From positions 1-11,429 of the forward strand of contig JAHJDU010000334.1 in the NCBI GenBank assembly GCA_018812385.1: a stretch of DNA of 11,429 nt. The letters are read 5' to 3'. Of this stretch, positions 7,127 to 11,429 are shown in pieces. The first letter of the stretch is position 1, and each line of letters starts with the position of its first letter. Below the pieces are notes generated by a model. The model searched no databases, was not told the DNA's origin, and was given only the letters and a program-made list of their open reading frames with translations. This DNA is from Pseudomonadota bacterium (lineage in GTDB: Bacteria > Desulfobacterota > Desulfobacteria > Desulfobacterales > Desulfobacteraceae). Position numbers and translations under genes: made by a program.

Positions 7127-8338
7127 ATGGACAGGATATCTTCAATAGCCGTACTCGGAACCTTTGACACAAAGGGAGAGGAACATCTTTTTCTTAAAAA
7201 GTGTATAGAACAACGAGGTGTTCGCGCGCTTACCATTAATGTCGGGACCAAAAAACCGGCATCCTGTACCCTGGATTTTGATCTTTTCAACAGCCTGAAG
7301 GCAAAGGGCCTTATACAGGATGGGCAGGATCGAGATCAAGTGATGCGGGTCATGCTGGAAGAAACCAAAAAACTTGTCAAGACGCTTCATGACAGGGGTG
7401 AAATATCAGGTATTGTTTCAGCGGGTGGGGGTTCCGGCACTTATCTGTGCACTGGAATTATGCGCGTACTGCCGCTCGGCATTCCCAAAGTCATGCTGTC
7501 CACTGTTGCCGCAAGAGATATGACCCATATCGTTGGAACCAAAGACATCACCATGATGCCTAGTGTTTCTGATATACTGGGCATCAACAGTATTTTAGGA
7601 GGGATGCTGGATAAAGCTGCTGCTGCTGTATGTGCCATGGCGAAAAGCACATGGATTCCTGACAAGAATCGCCCGCGCATTGCCCTTTCTTTTTTTGGAT
7701 TCATTACCCAGGCTGCAGAACAAATTAAAGAATTACTGGAAAAAAAAGGTTATGAAGTCGTTACCTTCCATGCCAATGGCACGGGAGGGACCGCAATGGA
7801 AGAACTGGCTTCAGAGGGATTTTTTAAAGGCATTCTGGATCTGGCCACCCATGAACTGGCAGATAAGCTCATGAATGGTTATTGCGGTGGGATCGGCCCT
7901 CATCGATTTGAAACCCTAACAGGCATTCCACTCCCCAGGCTTATCATACCGGGTGGATTAGACTGTGCCGTGCTGGAATTTGACCGTTACAGCATCCCGG
8001 AACAATATAAAGATCGAAAAATATTTTTTTATGATTTTCGGTCTGCCATTCGACTGAACAAAAAAGAAACAAAAATTATCGCTCAACAATTATCAGAAAA
8101 ACTGAATCCTGCAGGAGAAGCGATAAAAGTATTAATCCCTCTAAAAGGCTGGTCCGTAGCTGACAGTATTGACGGCCCTTTATATGATCCGGAGACAAAC
8201 GATCTTTTCATTAAGACATTTAAAGAAAATTTAGTACAAACCATTATCGTTAAAGAGGAGAATCTCCATATCAATGATCCGTCTTTTGCCAAGGCAGCAG
8301 CAGATATGATGGATCAAATGATCGCCTCAAAAAGATAA
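7127..8338 (+). CDS. Tm-1-like / UPF0261 family protein
   Basis: This 403-residue protein has full family length. The N-terminal half (to about 180) is the Tm-1-like nucleotide-binding domain. It starts IAVLGTFDTKGEEHLFL, and its glycine-rich loop VSAGGGSGTYLCTGIMRVLP (97-116) is followed by GIPKVMLSTVAARD and VGTKDITMMPSVSDILGIN. The C-terminal half holds FHANGTGGTAMEELASEG (214-231), LATHELAD and IPGGLD, all typical of the family. The plant Tm-1 homologue binds ATP and blocks a viral replicase; the bacterial role is not settled. There is no signal peptide, so it is cytosolic. It starts 15 bases after nadA with a weak AAAAGG ribosome site and is the last gene of the operon. The following 55 bases show no convincing terminator. 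The family call is firm; the function is unknown. Confidence 0.9.
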   Translation: MDRISSIAVLGTFDTKGEEHLFLKKCIEQRGVRALTINVGTKKPASCTLDFDLFNSLKAKGLIQDGQDRDQVMRVMLEETKKLVKTLHDRGEISGIVSAGGGSGTYLCTGIMRVLPLGIPKVMLSTVAARDMTHIVGTKDITMMPSVSDILGINSILGGMLDKAAAAVCAMAKSTWIPDKNRPRIALSFFGFITQAAEQIKELLEKKGYEVVTFHANGTGGTAMEELASEGFFKGILDLATHELADKLMNGYCGGIGPHRFETLTGIPLPRLIIPGGLDCAVLEFDRYSIPEQYKDRKIFFYDFRSAIRLNKKETKIIAQQLSEKLNPAGEAIKVLIPLKGWSVADSIDGPLYDPETNDLFIKTFKENLVQTIIVKEENLHINDPSFAKAAADMMDQMIASKR

Positions 8339-8393
8339 TGCAACTTTTCTTATGAAAAATGAATTTACAGAAAGTCTTTTACACTATTTCAAA

Positions 8394-8885
8394 TCAGTCC
8401 AGATCCAGATTTGCTTTACACTGATTACATTTCACAACACCCCTGAAAACTTTATTGCCGCATTCAGGACAAAAATAGCGGGCCTCTTCGTCTATAATCC
8501 ATTTTTCACTGCCAAATTTTCGTCTATATGGGACAGCCCTTAGAATTACCTTTTTACCAACAGTCATGGCAAAATCTTCAATATACTGACAGGGGAATTC
8601 ATCGCACTGATGACACCCCGTATATCCTTTCTTTTTCGTGCAGTCTCTGATCTCACACTGGTTGCAATGCATGAACAGATCATCAGATAAACAGCCTTGG
8701 CATCGGATATCTTTAGCTGATAGATTTTCACTATTGGGAAGAGTCCCTTTGCCGGAAACCTCTCCTGAATACAACCCTGCCAACCTTTCCTTAAATTTCT
8801 GGTTATTATCACGATGTGCAATATAAATGGCACATACTCCGCAGTAAAGCCCGCAAGGTGAAATAAAATCCGGATTTATTTTCAT
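8394..8885 (-). CDS. DUF3795 Cys-rich protein with C-terminal zinc ribbon
   Basis: This 163-residue protein has fifteen cysteines in ordered pairs. The N-terminus has CGLYCGVC (11-18), the DUF3795 signature, followed by CQGC (62-65), CNQC (74-77), Cys82 and CHQC...C (91, 94, 99). The C-terminus adds a zinc-ribbon pattern CPEC (139-142) and CNQC (153-156). The pattern implies bound zinc or another metal. No enzymatic function is established for DUF3795, and none is visible here. AAGGA lies about eight bases before the ATG. It sits 36 bases downstream of the SHMT-like gene on the same strand and is probably co-transcribed with it. It is convergent with the UPF0261 gene. Confidence 0.85.
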   Translation of the reverse strand: MKINPDFISPCGLYCGVCAIYIAHRDNNQKFKERLAGLYSGEVSGKGTLPNSENLSAKDIRCQGCLSDDLFMHCNQCEIRDCTKKKGYTGCHQCDEFPCQYIEDFAMTVGKKVILRAVPYRRKFGSEKWIIDEEARYFCPECGNKVFRGVVKCNQCKANLDLD

Positions 8886-8921
8886 ATTTCTAATCCTTTT
8901 TAATTTATCATTTTTATTAAA

Positions 8922-10175
8922 TCACTTTTCTGTTGAACCACTCCCGTTGACGGGAAATTCTCTGCACAGTTCTAATACCTGGTCTTTGACCTGTTTTATT
9001 ACTGCCTTTTTTTTCTGGTTCATTAATGCCATATCCATTAGGTCAATAATTTTTTGCATCTGGACTTCTCCCATTCCCCTTGCTGATACGGCGGAACTTC
9101 CCAGCCTGATACCACTGACTTTGCCCGGGGTGTTCTCATCCTGCGGTACTACATTCCGATTCAAAATAATCCCCACTGATTCTAAACAGGCTTCTGCAGA
9201 TTTGCCTGAAATCCCTTTACCCGTCAAATCAATCAGCACCTGGTGATTATCTGTTCCGCCACTGATAACATGGTATCCTTTTTCCATCAATACCCGGGCC
9301 ATAACCCTGGCGTTCGCAAGGGTGCTTTTCTGTGCCCGAACAAATTTGTCTTCCAGGGCAAGCTTGAAAATCAAGGCTTTTGCCGCTATGAGATTGACGG
9401 CACTGGTGCCCTGGCATCCCGGAAATACAGCTTTATCTATTTTTTTCCCAAACATTTCTCTGCAAAGGATCACACCGCCACGGCCACCCATCATGGTTTT
9501 ATAACAGGTAAATGTAACAAAATCAGAATGGGGAACGGGGCTTGGGATTAAGTTTGCTGCCACAAGGCCTGCCAGATGGGCCATATCAGCCAGGAAAAAT
9601 GCAGAGACCTCCTTTGCAATTCCAGATATTTTTTCATAATCAATCAGCCTTGGATATGAGCTGGCACCGGCAACAATCATTCGGGGTTTCAGGCAATGGG
9701 CCATTTTCCTAACCTGGTCATAGTCAATTCTTTCCGTTTCAGGATTTACCTTATAATGGCTGAAATCAAAACATTTACTGGTAATGGAGGCCGAGTGTCC
9801 ATGGGAAAGATGCCCCCCATGGGGAAGGCTCATGGAAAGAATCCGGTCTCCTGTTTTCAGCACGCTGAAATATACGGCCAGGTTGGCGGATGTGCCGCTG
9901 TGGGGCTGGACATTGACATGTTCTGCCTTAAAAAGCGACCGGCCTCGTTCAATGGCCAGATTTTCAACCTGGTCCGCATTGATGCAGCCTGCGTGAAACC
10001 GGTTCCCGGGATACCCTTCAATGGTTTTTGTATTGAATACTGAACCCATGACCTCCAGGATTGACTGAGGGGAATGATTCTCCGCTGCAATCAGGTTTAA
10101 TGTGGTTTCAAGCCGATTGTCTTCGTTTTTAACCAACTCGGCAAGCGCGGGGTCGTCTTTGGCCAAATATAACAT
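8922..10175 (-). CDS. glyA: Serine hydroxymethyltransferase family protein, divergent active site
   Basis: This is a full-length fold-type I PLP protein: 417 residues from the ATG at 10175. The frame is open to a TTG at 10190 (422 residues, the numbering used here), but neither start has a good ribosome site and the ATG fits family N-termini better. True SHMT makes glycine and methylene-tetrahydrofolate from serine. Family marks are LNLIAAEN (32-39), EGYPGNR (58-64), NVQPHSGTSAN (93-103), the PLP-stacking HGGHLSHG, Asp202 and His205 in DMAHLAG, PLP-lysine Lys231, Arg237 and carboxylate-binding Arg362 in SGIRLG. Several usually invariant residues differ: YYGG is FHAGC (His66 for E. coli Tyr65), Tyr55 is Thr56, THKTLRGPRGG is TCYKTMMGGRGG (Tyr230 for His228), and QGGPL is QGTSA. 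It may act on another amino acid or aldehyde. It is divergent from the methyltransferase at 10501. Confidence 0.85.
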   Translation of the reverse strand: MLYLAKDDPALAELVKNEDNRLETTLNLIAAENHSPQSILEVMGSVFNTKTIEGYPGNRFHAGCINADQVENLAIERGRSLFKAEHVNVQPHSGTSANLAVYFSVLKTGDRILSMSLPHGGHLSHGHSASITSKCFDFSHYKVNPETERIDYDQVRKMAHCLKPRMIVAGASSYPRLIDYEKISGIAKEVSAFFLADMAHLAGLVAANLIPSPVPHSDFVTFTCYKTMMGGRGGVILCREMFGKKIDKAVFPGCQGTSAVNLIAAKALIFKLALEDKFVRAQKSTLANARVMARVLMEKGYHVISGGTDNHQVLIDLTGKGISGKSAEACLESVGIILNRNVVPQDENTPGKVSGIRLGSSAVSARGMGEVQMQKIIDLMDMALMNQKKKAVIKQVKDQVLELCREFPVNGSGSTEK

Positions 10176-10246
10176 GGATTGAGCATACAATATGTTTTAG
10201 CTCAACACAAATAAAATTTAGGTGTGCCTCAGCAGACGATATCGCG

Positions 10247-10288
10247 CTATTTACTCAAAATGCCATTATTGGCAAAATGGGTAAATAG
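10247..10288. repeat. Two-tier imperfect inverted repeat (42 bases)
   Basis: The outer arms CTATTTACTCA (10247-10257) and TGGGTAAATAG (10278-10288) pair over 11 positions with one G-T wobble. A symmetric AAA/AAA internal loop follows, then an inner stem TGCCA/TGGCA (10261-10265 with 10270-10274) and a TTAT loop. No T-run follows on either strand, so it is not an intrinsic terminator. It could be an RNA hairpin in the leader of either flanking gene or a DNA operator. The repeat is seen directly; the role is unknown. Confidence 0.6.
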
Positions 10289-10472
10289 AGATTTATCGAA
10301 AGGATTTACAATTCCACAGGTTGCGCAAAAGCACGACTGACCTGAATCTCTGGTTTAATCACAGGCCCTGGTAAATAAGGGGAAAAAACCTCTTGTACTT
10401 TAAACCAAATCTGTGATAATTTTCTCATAAAGCTGCTTTTCTAGTTCACTTGTTTTTTTGGTGATTAAACTA
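10287..10472 (+). other. Candidate structured RNA leader of the methyltransferase gene
   Basis: On the plus strand, consecutive segments each find a perfect partner: 10340-10344 with 10317-10321, 10345-10351 with 10287-10293 (7 bp), 10351-10358 with 10400-10407 (8 bp), and 10358-10364 with 10411-10417 (7 bp). The last two cross and would make a pseudoknot; a hairpin AAGGGG/CCTCTT with an A6 loop (10377-10394) lies between their strands. The segment 10351-10362 can instead pair with 10461-10472 (12 positions, one G-U), close to the ribosome site at 10485. Competing pairings of this kind are seen in regulatory leaders. It matches no riboswitch class I know, and AT-rich sequence can produce such helices by chance. 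Confidence 0.25.
10306..10428 (-). CDS. Possible 40-residue small ORF, antisense in the spacer
   Basis: An ATG at 10428-10426 opens a 40-codon frame closed by TAA at 10308-10306. The product begins MRKLSQIWFKVQEVFSPYLP and ends with IQVSRAFAQPVEL, an ordinary protein-like composition. It could be a small protein or the fragment of a decayed gene. The upstream ribosome site is weak (GAAAAGCAG). It is upstream of, and on the same strand as, the SHMT-like gene, and the two-tier hairpin lies 17 bases past its stop. The family is not recognised. Overlap with the candidate RNA structure means at most one of the two readings needs to be true. Confidence 0.25.
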   Translation of the reverse strand: MRKLSQIWFKVQEVFSPYLPGPVIKPEIQVSRAFAQPVEL

Positions 10473-10500
10473 CTGAAATATACCAAGGAAAGGAATCAAC

Positions 10501-11429
10501 ATGGAATCATTTAACTGGAACCCGGGAAGTCTTCTTGAAATGTCAGGATATTATTGGAAAACCTGCACACTTCATACTGGTGTAAAACTTGATATTTTCA
10601 CCAGTATCGGATCAAAGGATTTATCCTGCGATGAAATCAATAAAACGCTGAAAGTGGACAAAAGGGGGCTTTCCGTGCTTTTAAACAGCCTGTCTGCATT
10701 AGAGCTCCTCGTAAAAGATAACGAAAAATATTCCAATTCTCCCCCGGCTTTAACCTTTCTTTCAAAAGAATCCCCGCAATATCTCGGATTTATAATCATG
10801 CACCATCATCATCTGATGGAGTCATGGCATAAAATGGATACAGCCATTATTGAAGGAAAACCGACCAGAGACAGGTCTTCTTTTTCCGATGAAGAGCGGC
10901 GGGAAAGCTTTTTAATGGGCATGTTCAACATGGGTATGTCCACGGCTCCCGGGCTGTCGAAGGAGCTGGATCTGTCAGGCTGTAAAAGACTTCTTGATTT
11001 AGGCGGCGGTCCCGGCACCTTTGCCATCCATTTTTGCCTGGCAAACCCTGGATTAAAAGCTTCTGTCTATGACCTTGAGACCACCCGGCCCTTTGCGGAA
11101 AAAACAATTAAAAAATTTAATGTTTCAGACAGAGTAGATTTCATACCTGGAAATTATATTGAAGATGAATTTATTGAACCCAATTTGTTTGATGCTGCCT
11201 GGCTATCCCACATCCTTCACGGTGAAGGTCCTGAACAGGCTCAAGAAATTATTGGAAAGGCTGTTTTTGCTCTCAAGCCTGGCAGCAAAATTTTTATCCA
11301 TGAATTTATCTTGAATGACACTATGGACGGTCCGTTATTCCCAGCGCTTTTTTCCATAAACATGTACTTAGGAACGCCCGACGGCCAGTCATACAGTGAG
11401 ACTCAGCTATCTGACATGCTCAAAGCACA
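10501..11429 (+). CDS. SAM-dependent O-methyltransferase with dimerisation domain (C-terminus cut off)
   Basis: An ATG at 10501, with AAGGAAAGGA (10485-10494) six bases upstream, opens a frame with no stop through 309 codons to the window edge. Residues about 10-100 look like the winged-helix dimerisation domain of acetylserotonin/hydroxyneurosporene-type O-methyltransferases (KLDIFTSIGSKDLSCDEIN, then GLSVLLNSLSALELL). Residues about 160-309 are a class I methyltransferase core: motif I RLLDLGGGPGTFAIHF (163-178), an acidic end of strand 2 (VYDLE, 189-193), and the LSHILHGEGPEQ block at 235-246, where this family keeps an active-site His. ALKPGSKIFIHEF follows. Family length is about 330-345, so roughly 20-35 residues are missing at the edge. 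It should methylate a hydroxyl of a small molecule that cannot be named from sequence. It is divergent from the SHMT-like gene. Confidence 0.88.
   Translation, partial: MESFNWNPGSLLEMSGYYWKTCTLHTGVKLDIFTSIGSKDLSCDEINKTLKVDKRGLSVLLNSLSALELLVKDNEKYSNSPPALTFLSKESPQYLGFIIMHHHHLMESWHKMDTAIIEGKPTRDRSSFSDEERRESFLMGMFNMGMSTAPGLSKELDLSGCKRLLDLGGGPGTFAIHFCLANPGLKASVYDLETTRPFAEKTIKKFNVSDRVDFIPGNYIEDEFIEPNLFDAAWLSHILHGEGPEQAQEIIGKAVFALKPGSKIFIHEFILNDTMDGPLFPALFSINMYLGTPDGQSYSETQLSDMLKA

Larger units (their letters stand above)
10191..10500. other. Divergent intergenic spacer, structure-rich
   Basis: This spacer of about 310 bases between the SHMT-like gene (leftward) and the methyltransferase (rightward) holds no recognised gene. 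It carries a short palindrome CGATATCG (10237-10244), the two-tier hairpin at 10247-10288, a possible 40-codon minus-strand ORF (10306-10428), and a string of complementary segments up to 10472. The word GGTAAATA occurs at 10280 and 10370, with its complement partly matched at 10249-10255. No convincing -35/-10 pair was found for either flanking gene. The methyltransferase ribosome site is AAGGAAAGGA (10485-10494). Confidence 0.5.

Noticed and set aside
8339..8393. Terminator after the methionine operon (TTTTC/GAAAA)
   Set aside because: The stem is short, all A/T apart from one pair, and not followed by a proper T-run.
8352..8543. Plus-strand 63-codon frame after the UPF0261 gene
   Set aside because: It is mostly antisense to the DUF3795 gene, has no ribosome site and no family features.
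9243..10043. Plus-strand frames opposite the SHMT-like gene
   Set aside because: They are antisense shadows without ribosome sites, while the minus strand encodes a clear PLP enzyme over its full length.
10287..10351. tRNA-like 7-bp acceptor stem (AGAGATT/AATCTCT)
   Set aside because: The span is only 65 bases and lacks a T-arm GTTC motif, anticodon arm geometry and a CCA-compatible end.

Overview
The window is a stretch of bacterial chromosome with moderate-to-low GC, closely packed genes and purine-rich Shine-Dalgarno sites. The best guess for its source is a Desulfobacterota (sulfate-reducer-like, Desulfobacteraceae-type) genome. That rests on the fusion of a CoA-transferase with a GNAT domain, the direct-sulfhydrylation methionine operon, the Tm-1-like (UPF0261) protein and the DUF3795 protein. 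It is an inference from gene content, because no phylogenetic marker is present. No CRISPR array, insertion sequence, tRNA or rRNA was seen.

Layout. (1) Positions 1-147 hold the first 49 codons of a minus-strand gene of unknown function that runs off the left edge. (2) Positions 388-2268, plus strand, encode a 626-residue fusion of an acetyl-CoA hydrolase/transferase with a C-terminal GNAT acetyltransferase. (3) Positions 2315-2737, minus strand, encode a single-domain universal stress protein with a perfect hairpin directly ahead of its ribosome binding site. (4) A 285-base spacer carries a possible 21-codon ORF and a good sigma70-type promoter. (5) Positions 3023-8338 form a tight plus-strand operon: metY, metX, metW, nadA and a UPF0261 gene, with gaps of 15, -11, 2 and 15 bases. 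(6) Minus-strand genes encode a Cys-rich DUF3795 protein (8394-8885) and, upstream of it, a divergent serine hydroxymethyltransferase homologue (8922-10175). (7) A 325-base divergent intergenic region has unusual secondary-structure potential. (8) From 10501 to the right edge is a class I SAM-dependent O-methyltransferase with a dimerisation domain, cut off near its C-terminus.

How the genes work together. MetX acylates homoserine, MetY exchanges the acyl group for sulfide to give homocysteine, and MetW is the usual partner of MetX. This is direct sulfhydrylation, which suits a sulfide-rich cell. NadA makes quinolinate for NAD, and the UPF0261 protein has no settled bacterial role; both appear to be co-transcribed with the methionine genes. 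The fusion protein and the universal stress protein are separate units on convergent strands.

Most unusual points. The SHMT homologue keeps its PLP-binding residues but has lost several residues of the folate/hydroxymethyl site. The fusion protein has Pro where the family's catalytic Glu is expected. The divergent spacer at about 10247-10472 can form a two-tier hairpin, a chain of contiguous helices including a potential pseudoknot, and a competing 12-base-pair helix near the start of the methyltransferase gene. The last is only a candidate, and it overlaps a possible 40-codon antisense ORF.
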